Assembly (NCBI RefSeq): GCF_001442615.1
Contig: NZ_LMXN01000009.1
Span: 164,154-228,153 of the forward strand
Origin: Algoriphagus resistens
Lineage (GTDB): Bacteria; Bacteroidota; Bacteroidia; Cytophagales; Cyclobacteriaceae
Direction of reading: 5' to 3'
DNA length: 64,000 bases
Every line of letters starts with the position of its first letter. Position 1 is the stretch's first letter. Positions 46,714 through 54,703 of the stretch are shown piece by piece. The notes beneath the pieces were generated by a model, which searched no databases, was not told the DNA's origin, and saw only the letters and a list, made by a program, of their open reading frames with translations. The translations under genes were made by a program, and so were the position numbers.

Positions 46714-47659
46714 TAAGTCTGATATCACATCTGACTTTGTAGTTAGGGAGCTGGTTCGCAATGAATTGGATTTTTACAGATTTAACACAGAAGAAATTTG
46801 TAATGGCATAGATCTAATCCTTGATTTTTCAAGAAATCAATTCCAAATAAAGGATAGCCGAATTAAGAAAAACGTTGATTTAAAGAATATTAAATCAGTT
46901 TATTATAGAAGACCTGAATTACCATTTTTTGATTGGGCTGAATTAGATTCTAATGAAAGGGCTTTTGCAAAGAATGAATTTATCTACACCCTAGAAGGGA
47001 TTTACAAGTTGTTGAGGGATGCTTATTGGATTAGTCCATTATTTGCAATTCGTGAAGCTGAAAATAAAATTTATCAATTAGATATAGCTAACCAAATAGG
47101 ATTTAAAATACCCGATAGTCTAATAACAAATTCGTTCGAAGATTTTAAAAATTTCTTTGATAAACATAATTCATACAATATTATTAAACCGATTAAATCT
47201 GGACTAGTTGGTGAAAATAATGATTCGAGAGTGGTATTTACCACTAGTTTAGCTTCGTTACCAAATGAAGAATCCAGAATTTCCGAATTTCCTAATTATT
47301 TACAATCCAAAATTGATAAGAAAGGAGATGTTAGAGTTATTGTAGTTGGTAATAAATATTTTGCTACATTCATTGATTCCCAGAAATATGAGTGTACGAA
47401 AATTGATTGGAGAAGAGGGGAAAGAAAATTAGAACATAGTCAAATTGAAATTCCGTCAAGTATAAAAGAGAAATGTAAAAAATTGTTGAAGACCTTAAAT
47501 CTAAAGTATGCTGCTATTGATTTTATACTTGACAGAAAAGGAAATTATATTTTTTTAGAAATTAATCCAAATGGCCAGTGGGCATGGATAGAAAACCTTA
47601 CTGGTCAAAATATTTCAGGCGAAATTGTAAATCTTTTGAAAAATGGGTGTAATAGGTGA
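46688..47659 (+). CDS. ATP-grasp peptide macrocyclase (MvdC/MvdD/PsnB-like)
   Basis: A 323-residue ATP-grasp ligase forming side-chain ester or amide cross-links in the precursor. Family hallmarks are the N-terminal Rossmann-like start MTKILLITNKSDI, the VYYRRPELPFF block typical of graspetide ligases, IIKPIKSGLVGEN for ATP, KKGDVRVIVVGNKYFA, and the metal-binding tail AAIDFILDRKG and FLEINPNGQWAWIE. It overlaps the precursor gene at its start and the membrane-protein gene at its end. Strongly A+T-rich compared with the mobilization genes upstream. Confidence 0.92.
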   Translation: MTKILLITNKSDITSDFVVRELVRNELDFYRFNTEEICNGIDLILDFSRNQFQIKDSRIKKNVDLKNIKSVYYRRPELPFFDWAELDSNERAFAKNEFIYTLEGIYKLLRDAYWISPLFAIREAENKIYQLDIANQIGFKIPDSLITNSFEDFKNFFDKHNSYNIIKPIKSGLVGENNDSRVVFTTSLASLPNEESRISEFPNYLQSKIDKKGDVRVIVVGNKYFATFIDSQKYECTKIDWRRGERKLEHSQIEIPSSIKEKCKKLLKTLNLKYAAIDFILDRKGNYIFLEINPNGQWAWIENLTGQNISGEIVNLLKNGCNR

Positions 47660-48380
47660 TATAAGGGAAATGATCTGGCCTCTACTGGAAAAGAGAGATT
47701 TAGCCAAACCAAAAATATTGAAAGCAAACGATATCAAAGTTAGTGAAGACAACCTTAAAGATGTTTTAAGAGTGATCATAGATGATTATCGTTCGGAGAA
47801 TGAAAGAAGTAAGTCAATAGAGTCGAAATCTTCTCTGTTTATAGGTATGATCAGTGTTGCTATTTCTATTATACTTGGAGCTACTACAATTATCATTAAG
47901 GAGCTTTATTTTAGCTGGTCTGCATTAGTTCTTATAATTTGGCTTTTTATCCTTACGGTTTATTTAACGAGAGCAATATGGTTTTCACTAAAAGCATTGG
48001 AAAGGAAAAACTATTTTATTGTTTCAGTATCTGATTATCTCTCTCCATCTAGTGGCGGTGATTATTATCGCCAACTAATTGTAAATATTTATGAGAAAAT
48101 TTCCAGAAATTCTGTCATAGTGAATACTAAGGTAGATAACATGACTATGGCACAAGAATACTTTAAAAGAGCTATAATTGTTATTCTAGTTTATTTTGGA
48201 TTTGCTATTACTTATTATATGATTAACATGGTGTTTAAAGTAAAATATTTAATTCCTGTAAATCTTGGTTCTGATTATTTGCATAAATTTTTGGTAAATG
48301 CATGGAGTATAGGTGGTCTTTGGATTGTTGGGCTTATCGGTTTAGCCCTAAGCATTAAAGCAAACTTTGCAAAGAAATAA
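47643..48380 (+). CDS. Four-helix membrane protein of the graspetide operon
   Basis: A 245-residue protein whose ATG lies 17 bases inside the ligase gene. It has a cytosolic N-terminal part (1-62) with SENERSKSIESKSS, two helices at about 64-85 and 89-109, a cytosolic loop with KVDNMTMAQEYFKRA, and two helices at about 177-197 and 221-238. The ER-x-x-SIE-x-K entry into the first helix recalls SLATT or Pycsar-effector-like membrane proteins, but I cannot assign it. No ABC exporter or protease is present, so it may be the export, immunity or target-acting part of the system. Confidence 0.7.
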   Translation: MGVIGDIREMIWPLLEKRDLAKPKILKANDIKVSEDNLKDVLRVIIDDYRSENERSKSIESKSSLFIGMISVAISIILGATTIIIKELYFSWSALVLIIWLFILTVYLTRAIWFSLKALERKNYFIVSVSDYLSPSSGGDYYRQLIVNIYEKISRNSVIVNTKVDNMTMAQEYFKRAIIVILVYFGFAITYYMINMVFKVKYLIPVNLGSDYLHKFLVNAWSIGGLWIVGLIGLALSIKANFAKK

Positions 48381-48467
48381 TCAGTAAATTCTTCAAGGGA
48401 TAGATAAGATTTCTGAAATTTTCATTTTTGCAGGGATCTTTATTGGTTAGGCTCTCCTTAATCAGAA

Positions 48468-48580
48468 ATGTCCGTAAATCTATCTTATACTGACCGTGAA
48501 TTGCTACAACTCCTATGAAAGTGGGAACGAAGTGGCATTTGTGGAATTTTATAAGCTTACCGTATCACTTCGATTTTTTT
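48468..48580 (+). pseudogene. ECF sigma factor 5' remnant
   Basis: ATG opens MSVNLSYTDRELLQLL and stops; one base later the next frame continues ESGNEVAFVEFYKL. Together these match the start of ECF sigma factors (LLxLLxxGNExAFxxFY). The rest of the gene is missing. Within the 318-base gap after the graspetide operon I see nothing else. Confidence 0.6.
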
Positions 48581-48732
48581 TGGAGGAGTTTCTTAGGTCA
48601 CCTGAATTATCAAGACTTGAGTCGGGGAATTTTTAAAAGAGATGGGTGATAAAGGGTGAAATGGAATATTTCCAATCTCTTCGGTCCTTGCTTTATGCTA
48701 CACTACCGTTATGATGTAGGCGATGGCATCTC

Positions 48733-49397
48733 GAACTGAAATAGTCAATTTCTCACCGATTCCATTCAGGATTTGCCCATCCCGACCTGCTGGTACTGGC
48801 AACTGACAGTCCGGACGAGCTACAGGAAATGGAATGGGGGCTGGTTCCCTTTTGGGTGAAATCTGCAGAACAGGCAGGGGATATTGCCAATAAAACACTC
48901 AATGCCAAGGCAGAAACCATTTTTCAGCTGCCTTCTTTCAGGGCGGCTATACTAAAGCGCCGCTGTATCATTCCGGTGAACGGGTTTTACGAATGGAGGC
49001 ACTTTGGCAAAAAAACGTATCCTTACTTTATCTACCCCAAAGACCGGTCTTATTTCTGCCTGGCGGGAATCTGGGAGGAGTGGACGGACAGGGAAACCGG
49101 GGAAATCAAAAAGACCTGTTCCATCATTACCACCGCAGCCAATCCACTCATGGAGCAGATTCATAATACCAAAATGCGGATGTCGCTTATCCTGAATGTT
49201 ACCGATGCCAAGAGGTGGATTTCTCCGGATTTGAAGAAACCGGACATTGAAATCCTGATGAAGCCTTTTGGGCAAGTGGCATGGATTCCCATACAGTCAG
49301 CCGCCTGCTTACCTCCCGGACTGAGGACTCAAATGTTCCTGAAGTCATTCTTAGGGAAGAATATGAGGAACTTCCTGTTATGGTACTGGATCATTAG
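48733..49397 (+). pseudogene. SOS-associated peptidase (SRAP/YedK) gene, frameshifted
   Basis: The central SRAP domain is well preserved (MEWGLVPFWVKS, NGFYEWRHFG, TTAANPLMEQIHNTKMRM). A TAG stops the frame just before SISHRFHSGFAHPDLL, so the N-terminus with the catalytic Cys2 is lost. Near 49280 the natural tail (MDSHTVSRLLTSRTEDSNVP, then EVILREEYEELPVMVLDH) sits in another frame. At least two lesions mean no active DNA-protein crosslinking enzyme. SRAP and RadC genes are often neighbours on Bacteroidota mobile elements. Confidence 0.8.
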
Positions 49398-49980
49398 ATT
49401 TCAATTGATTTTTTTACCCTGAATTCCTCACAAAGATAGTCCTATGGGCTCTGGGCGACCGTAAGCTTCCGGCATAAAGCCGCTTGCTGCGCTGCGCTTT
49501 TTATTCCTTTGCCTTCCGGTCTTTGTCGCCCAAGGCCTGGGGATGCTTCATAATTCATTGTTCCACAAAAACTAAAAAGATTATGGAGACCTCCGAAAGA
49601 AAAATTGATTTGTATGAAGTAGCTGAGATTACCCTGAGCTATAGTGCGAAAGTGAAAGCTTCGCTGCTTCCAAGGGTAGCCAGTTCAAGACAGGTGTATG
49701 AGGTATTTGTTCAGGTCTGGGATCAAGACAGGATTGGGTTTGTCGAAGATTTCAAGGTGATGTTGCTTTCCAGAGCCAACAGGGTGCTAGGAATCGTAAC
49801 CATCAGCTCAGGCGGTACAGGAGGAACTGTAGTCGATGTAAAGCTTGTTTATGCAGCCGCTATTAAAGCAAATGCCTGTTCTGTGATTCTGGCCCATTAT
49901 GCAAAGTGTTTATTTATGTAAAGTAACATGCGATTACCATGCTTAGAATGACGTAGACCAACAAATACCCACATGCCACT

Positions 49981-50148
49981 TTACATAATACTATATTGCC
50001 GATAGCCTTTTGAATCCATAAAGTAGCGAATCAGTCGCCAGATCTTCTGGTATTGTTCAATAGCAGGAGGTAAAAAATACTGCTGTGAATCAAGATAGCC
50101 AGCCACCTTGCCGGTCAGGATGTTGAGATCCCTAAATTGTTCTTTCAT
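49981..50148 (-). CDS. 55-residue recombinase-like N-terminal fragment inside the insertion
   Basis: The minus strand reads MKEQFRDLNILTG, then YLDSQQYFLPPAIEQYQKIW and RLIRYFMDSKGYRQYS, closed by a TAA lying inside a TTATGTAAAG site. The helical style (KIWRLIRYFMDSKG) matches the start of tyrosine recombinase core-binding domains. Probably non-functional as recombinase; it could still bind the ends. Confidence 0.4.
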   Translation of the reverse strand: MKEQFRDLNILTGKVAGYLDSQQYFLPPAIEQYQKIWRLIRYFMDSKGYRQYSIM

Positions 50149-50274
50149 ATTGGAATGAGTTTAAGTGAATATTGCAATACTATCCAAGAATATTATGTAA
50201 AGTAAATAGTAAGCAGTATTCTGAAAATGAGGCAATTATCTATATCGCTTTACATAAGTATTTACTTTGCATAA

Positions 50275-50306
50275 TGTGAATTATGTAAAGCTTTACATAA
50301 TTCACA
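50275..50306. repeat. Perfect 32-bp palindrome
   Basis: TGTGAATTATGTAAAG followed directly by its exact complement. It contains two back-to-back copies of the TTATGTAAAG ten-mer and lies at the right edge of the radC insertion. Confidence 0.95.
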
Positions 50307-50599
50307 CTGCCATCCGAGTGGGAATCTGATGCCTTCTGAGCAGGATAAGCGGTTGACCAAACGGATTAAGGAAGCCGGAAAGATCCTGGATATCCCGGTA
50401 CTGGACCATCTGATCATTACTGAGGAAGGGTATTATTCCTTTGCAGATGATTGGGAGCTTTAGGGCTCTTTTTTTTAGTACATCACAGTTTCTGAGCTCA
50501 TATTTTGGACCCGGACATTTCATTTAGATTGAGAATCTTTTTTTTCTTTCATAATCAGGGGGTTAAAGAAGTAGAAAAGGAAAATTTTATTTTCATTAA

Positions 50600-50628
50600 T
50601 TAGATTTAATCTAAATAAAATACATTTG
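50600..50628 (+). promoter_or_regulatory. Palindromic operator and -7 box of the TonB/peroxidase operon
   Basis: TTAGATT-T-AATCTAA is a perfect 15-base palindrome (50600-50614) just upstream of TACATTTG, a consensus -7 box. No TTG is found 19 bases before the box. The palindrome covers the -33 region, so a bound regulator would block transcription. The shape recalls DtxR/MntR boxes, suggesting metal control. The box is only eight bases from the ATG, so the mRNA may be nearly leaderless. Confidence 0.55.
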
Positions 50629-50635
50629 CACCGCC

Positions 50636-53362
50636 ATGCGAAGTTTTTCCATACTCTTTGTTATTCTTTTCTCTACGTTTTGCACCTATGCCCAGGACAT
50701 CAAACTGCGGGGACGCGTAATAGATCGTGTATCACAGGAGCCTTTGCCTTATGTGACAATCAAACTGGGTGAAAACGCATTTGCTATTTCTGATGAAGCA
50801 GGGAGGTTTGTCTTTACCTTGTCTTCAACGGATAGCGAAGGAGTATTGCTGACAGCTTCTTTTGTTGGGAAAAGTCCTGTAAAAATCAAGTTGACAAAGA
50901 AGGATTTTACATTCGGTAAAGAGCTGCTTGTAGAAATGGAAGACAATGACCTCTATATGGATGAGGTTACTGTATCGGCGGTTCGGGATGAGGACAATGT
51001 ATCCGCTTCAGCCTTTAAATTGGACAGAACGACCATTGAGCAATCACAAGCCAATAGTTTGGGAGAATTGCTAAAGTTGATTCCTGGCCAAACAATTACC
51101 AATCCCCAGCTTCAAGGAGCTCAGTCAATTAACTTTAGATCTTCACTTTCCTCTCAGCAGTCCTTGAATAATGCATTTGGAATCGGGTTGGTAGTGAATG
51201 GAAATGCAATTGACAATAACAGCAATATGCAAGGCCTAAGCCCCACAACAGCTGGTACATTTCGTTCATTCGGTTCTACAAGCTTTGGCTCAAATTCTTA
51301 TGGGTCAGGAGATAATGCAGGAGGGGGATTTGACTTACGACAGATTCCGGTGGGAAATATTGAGAAAGTCGAAGTAATTCAAGGGGTGGCTTCAGCACAA
51401 TACGGTGATATTTCTGACGGTGCAATTATTATTGAGACTGCTGCTGGTCAGTCTCCCATCAATTTGAATGTAAGACAGGGAGGAGGTAATACAAACCTGA
51501 GCCTTTCAAAGGGATTTCAGCTTAACGATAGACAATCTATATTCTTTAATATAGATTATCTGAAAAGCAATCCGGACAGGCGGGATAGAATCAAGTCCTA
51601 CAACAGGATCTCAACATCCGTACTTTGGGATCAATATTTTGGAGAAAATAAACAAGTCAAAAACTCTCTCAATTTGAGTTTCAATACCAATTTGGATGAT
51701 TTTAAGATCGATCCTGATTTTGGTACAGAAAAGAAGGTATACTACCAAAATACCAGTTTAGCCCTTTCCAATCGAACCTCTTTTTATCTCAAATCCAAAT
51801 TGGCAGATGATATGCGTGTTTCCTTTGGAGCCAATGTGGGAAAAAGCCTTTCTTATCTCGACCAGTTTGTCAATCCAGGTGTACTTCCTGTCACTGCCGC
51901 TACCGAGGCGGGAATCAATATCGGAACTTTCCACCCGAGCTCGTATCGATCAGAAAGAAGGATCAAGGGATTGCCGGTCAATTTTTCCTTGAATACCAAC
52001 TTTCATAAAGCCTACAAGTCTTCTGGGCTCAGCCATGCTGTAGCCTATGGGTTTAATCTGAAGTACAACGGCAATTTTGGAGATGGGAGAGTATTCGACC
52101 CGATGAGACCGATGCGATTTGCTGGTGCCAGTACCAACGAAAGACCCATTAGCTACAAAGAGATCAGCTCCGAACTTTGGCAATATGGAGCTTTTGTGGA
52201 GGATCGGATGATTGGAAAAATTTGGGATAGTGACTTCAGTCTCAGCCTGGGCGTCAGAGGCGATGTGCAGTTGTCCAGACTCAACCTTTCACCTAGAATC
52301 AACGGAAGGCTGGCTCTCAAAGAAAATCTCAATCTTACCATGGCCTATGGACTGGCGTACAAGGCGCCTGGTTTGATGCATTTGTACCCAGGGCCTCAGT
52401 ATGAGGATTTTACTTTGCTCAATTACTTCAATGGCCTGGAAAGCGAAAGTCTTTACTTAGTCTATACCCATTTGGTGCCCAATTCTGCCACAGATCTCAA
52501 ATCTATGCGCTCAGATACAAAAGAATTAGGGGTGAATACCAATTTTGGGCAGTTTAACCTAAGTCTTACAGCTTTTCAGAAAAGTGTCAGAGATGGCTTT
52601 TCCATCAATAGCAACATGACTAGGATCGAACTACCGGACTATGAAATTGTGGATGAAAGGGAAGGGCAAAAACCCATATTTGGAAGAACAGGGACCAATA
52701 GTCCAGTATTGATGACCGAGCGAGAAGTAAGCAATTCTGCATTCAATGACAATTTCGGGTTGGAAATGATCTTTTCTGTCAAAACCATTCAATCCATCCG
52801 CACCTCATTCCAGCTCAATCTTTCTTGGTACCAATCCGAATCTTATATGAATCGGGAAACCTTGACCAAAAAGCCAAACTGGCAAGAAACTGATGAGATC
52901 TGGTATGGTGTGTATGACCAGAACAAAAGCAGATCGGGAAATTCCACGGGCTTGCTGACGATCAATCACCACTTGTCAAGATTGGGATTGCTGTTTACCA
53001 TTCGCTCTCAGGCTTACATCACTTCTTATTCCAGAAGTTTTGATGCTTCCAATCAGGCAATTGCCTACCTGGACTCCAACCTGATCCGCCATGAAATACC
53101 CGAATCAGAACGGGACTCGCCACAGTATGCTGTGATCAATCGTGAGCCCTCTGAAGGAGAATTTTATAGAAAACCTGATTTCGTGTACTTCAACTTCCAT
53201 ATGAACCTCAGCAAAAATCTGGGGAAAGATGTACGGTTTAGCTTTTTCGCAAACAACTTCCTCAACATCAGGCCGGAGGTGGTCAATACCGAAGGATTAG
53301 TGGAGCAGCTGCTTAATCAAGAACCTTATTTTGGACTAGAACTTAATTATAAACTAAAGTAA
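50636..53362 (+). CDS. TonB-dependent receptor of the DUF4876/peroxidase operon
   Basis: A 908-residue outer-membrane receptor with signal peptide (ending CTYAQ), carboxypeptidase-like regulatory domain (LRGRVIDRVSQEPLPYVTIKL, here LRGRVIDRVSQ and EPLPYVTIKL), plug (residues about 120-260, with GNIEKVEVIQGVASAQYGD) and a large barrel ending YFGLELNYKLK. It opens a four-gene operon with a lipoprotein, a second barrel and a di-heme peroxidase. No SusD is present. Iron or heme-type uptake is likely from the operator and peroxidase, but not proven. Confidence 0.88.
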   Translation: MRSFSILFVILFSTFCTYAQDIKLRGRVIDRVSQEPLPYVTIKLGENAFAISDEAGRFVFTLSSTDSEGVLLTASFVGKSPVKIKLTKKDFTFGKELLVEMEDNDLYMDEVTVSAVRDEDNVSASAFKLDRTTIEQSQANSLGELLKLIPGQTITNPQLQGAQSINFRSSLSSQQSLNNAFGIGLVVNGNAIDNNSNMQGLSPTTAGTFRSFGSTSFGSNSYGSGDNAGGGFDLRQIPVGNIEKVEVIQGVASAQYGDISDGAIIIETAAGQSPINLNVRQGGGNTNLSLSKGFQLNDRQSIFFNIDYLKSNPDRRDRIKSYNRISTSVLWDQYFGENKQVKNSLNLSFNTNLDDFKIDPDFGTEKKVYYQNTSLALSNRTSFYLKSKLADDMRVSFGANVGKSLSYLDQFVNPGVLPVTAATEAGINIGTFHPSSYRSERRIKGLPVNFSLNTNFHKAYKSSGLSHAVAYGFNLKYNGNFGDGRVFDPMRPMRFAGASTNERPISYKEISSELWQYGAFVEDRMIGKIWDSDFSLSLGVRGDVQLSRLNLSPRINGRLALKENLNLTMAYGLAYKAPGLMHLYPGPQYEDFTLLNYFNGLESESLYLVYTHLVPNSATDLKSMRSDTKELGVNTNFGQFNLSLTAFQKSVRDGFSINSNMTRIELPDYEIVDEREGQKPIFGRTGTNSPVLMTEREVSNSAFNDNFGLEMIFSVKTIQSIRTSFQLNLSWYQSESYMNRETLTKKPNWQETDEIWYGVYDQNKSRSGNSTGLLTINHHLSRLGLLFTIRSQAYITSYSRSFDASNQAIAYLDSNLIRHEIPESERDSPQYAVINREPSEGEFYRKPDFVYFNFHMNLSKNLGKDVRFSFFANNFLNIRPEVVNTEGLVEQLLNQEPYFGLELNYKLK

Positions 53363-53363
53363 A

Positions 53364-54689
53364 ATGACAAAAAATAACTACCTAAAAACGCTAGTTTGCA
53401 TAGCCCTCGCTGTTGTTGGCTTTTCCTGTGAAGAAAAGGAGGAAGGACCCCGTGTACAACCTGTTGATCTTTCACTTCATGTGGTATACGGAACAGATTT
53501 TAACGGCCAGTCAGCCGACGGGGTCAATGTGACTTTGACCAATGTGACTTCTCAGCAGGTCTATGATGGAGTTACCGATGCTTCAGGACAGTTGATTTTG
53601 GAAGGTGTTCCTTCCGGCACCTATGACATCATCGCCAGAAAATCCTATACAGCCAGCGAGTTTGAAGCTTTTGCAGGTGTATCAACTGATCAGGAAGAGG
53701 TCGTATTCAATGCTTCCCAGTCTGGATTTACGATTTCTACTGCCACTTCTGCAATGGCATTGACATTGGAATCAGGAAGAGTGGGGGACTTGGTCATCAA
53801 ACAGGTTTATAATTCCGGATCTGACCGGGTAGAAGGAGCACTTTTCAGAGATCAATTTGTAGAAATCTATAATAACTCCAATGATACCATCTATGTAGAC
53901 GGTCTCTATGTAATGGGAGCTCTGGGTAAAACCAGTGAGGGAACCGGAGCAGGCTATTTGGGTAATGGCCAATATGACTGGTCTCAGTCTATCGGTATGG
54001 CAGCTACGGATGATGCCAATGAAAACTACCTCTATGCAAAATGGATCTATCAATTTCCCGGTACAGGTGAAGAACACCCTGTATATCCTGGAAAAAGTAT
54101 CATTGTGGCACAAACTGCTGTCAATCATAAAGCACCGTTTACAGGAAACAAAGGGGAAGCTGTCACTGTCATCAATCCTGATCTGACAGTTGATCTGAAC
54201 GGAGCTGATTTTGAGGTTTATCTAGCTGAGGACGGTGGGTCTCCTTTGGAGTCGGATATCAACAATCCTGACGTGCCAAACATGAACAATATTTTTGCTT
54301 TTGGCAGAGATTTCATTTTGGACAATCCAGGTCGTGAAGCAGTGGCGATTTTCAGAAGCCAGACAGATGTATTGTCTCTGCCTGCCTATGCAACCCCGAA
54401 TGTGACTGAGATCAAATCTACCACCAAACTTTACTATCAGATCCCAGCAGATTTGATCTTGGATGCGGTGGAGATCCAACCTTCTCCTACCAATCAAGTT
54501 CCCAGAAAATTGTCTACTTCACTGGACGCCACATACACCTATGTACCGGGGGGATCTTATTCTTCCCAATCTGTGATCCGTAAAACTTCCAAGACTTTCG
54601 GTGACCGGGTCGTGCTGATGGATACCAATAATTCCGAAGCTGATTTTGGCTATTCCGAAATAGCTAATCCAAGAGGTTTTCTTCAGTAA
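53364..54689 (+). CDS. DUF4876 lipoprotein
   Basis: A 441-residue lipoprotein (lipobox VVGFSCE). The N-terminal carboxypeptidase-like domain (VTLTNVTSQQVYDGVTDASG, GVPSGTYDIIARK) is followed by the DUF4876 body with lamin-tail-like segments (LVIKQVYNSGS, DQFVEIYNNSNDTIYVDGLY). Two bases after the receptor gene. Probably a surface partner of the receptor; ligand unknown. Confidence 0.8.
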   Translation: MTKNNYLKTLVCIALAVVGFSCEEKEEGPRVQPVDLSLHVVYGTDFNGQSADGVNVTLTNVTSQQVYDGVTDASGQLILEGVPSGTYDIIARKSYTASEFEAFAGVSTDQEEVVFNASQSGFTISTATSAMALTLESGRVGDLVIKQVYNSGSDRVEGALFRDQFVEIYNNSNDTIYVDGLYVMGALGKTSEGTGAGYLGNGQYDWSQSIGMAATDDANENYLYAKWIYQFPGTGEEHPVYPGKSIIVAQTAVNHKAPFTGNKGEAVTVINPDLTVDLNGADFEVYLAEDGGSPLESDINNPDVPNMNNIFAFGRDFILDNPGREAVAIFRSQTDVLSLPAYATPNVTEIKSTTKLYYQIPADLILDAVEIQPSPTNQVPRKLSTSLDATYTYVPGGSYSSQSVIRKTSKTFGDRVVLMDTNNSEADFGYSEIANPRGFLQ

Positions 54690-54703
54690 TTTAAAAAAAA
54701 ATC

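Larger units (their letters stand above)
49898..50306. mobile_element. Palindrome-rich MITE-like insertion in radC
   Basis: Terminal inverted repeats of 27 bases (49897-49923 and 50248-50274), 23 of 27 matching, begin TTATGCAAAGT and end TTATGTAAAG. Inside and beside them the ten-mer TTATGTAAAG occurs six times in both orientations, and a perfect 32-base palindrome follows the right repeat. A 55-codon frame on the minus strand resembles a recombinase N-terminus. This looks like a deletion derivative of an element mobilised by tyrosine recombinases, possibly of the recombinase-trio kind (inference). Confidence 0.65.
49583..50463 (+). pseudogene. RadC-like JAB-domain gene split by an insertion
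   Basis: The 5' part reads METSERKIDLYEVAEITL to NACSVILAH, where the JAB metal motif HNHPSGN should follow. Instead a 0.4-kb palindrome-rich segment is inserted. The 3' part resumes at HPSGNLMPSEQDKRL and ends GYYSFADDWEL at the TAG. The frame before the junction ends YAKCLFM, read from the insert. RadC proteins of this type are common on mobile elements; this copy is inactivated. Confidence 0.85.
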
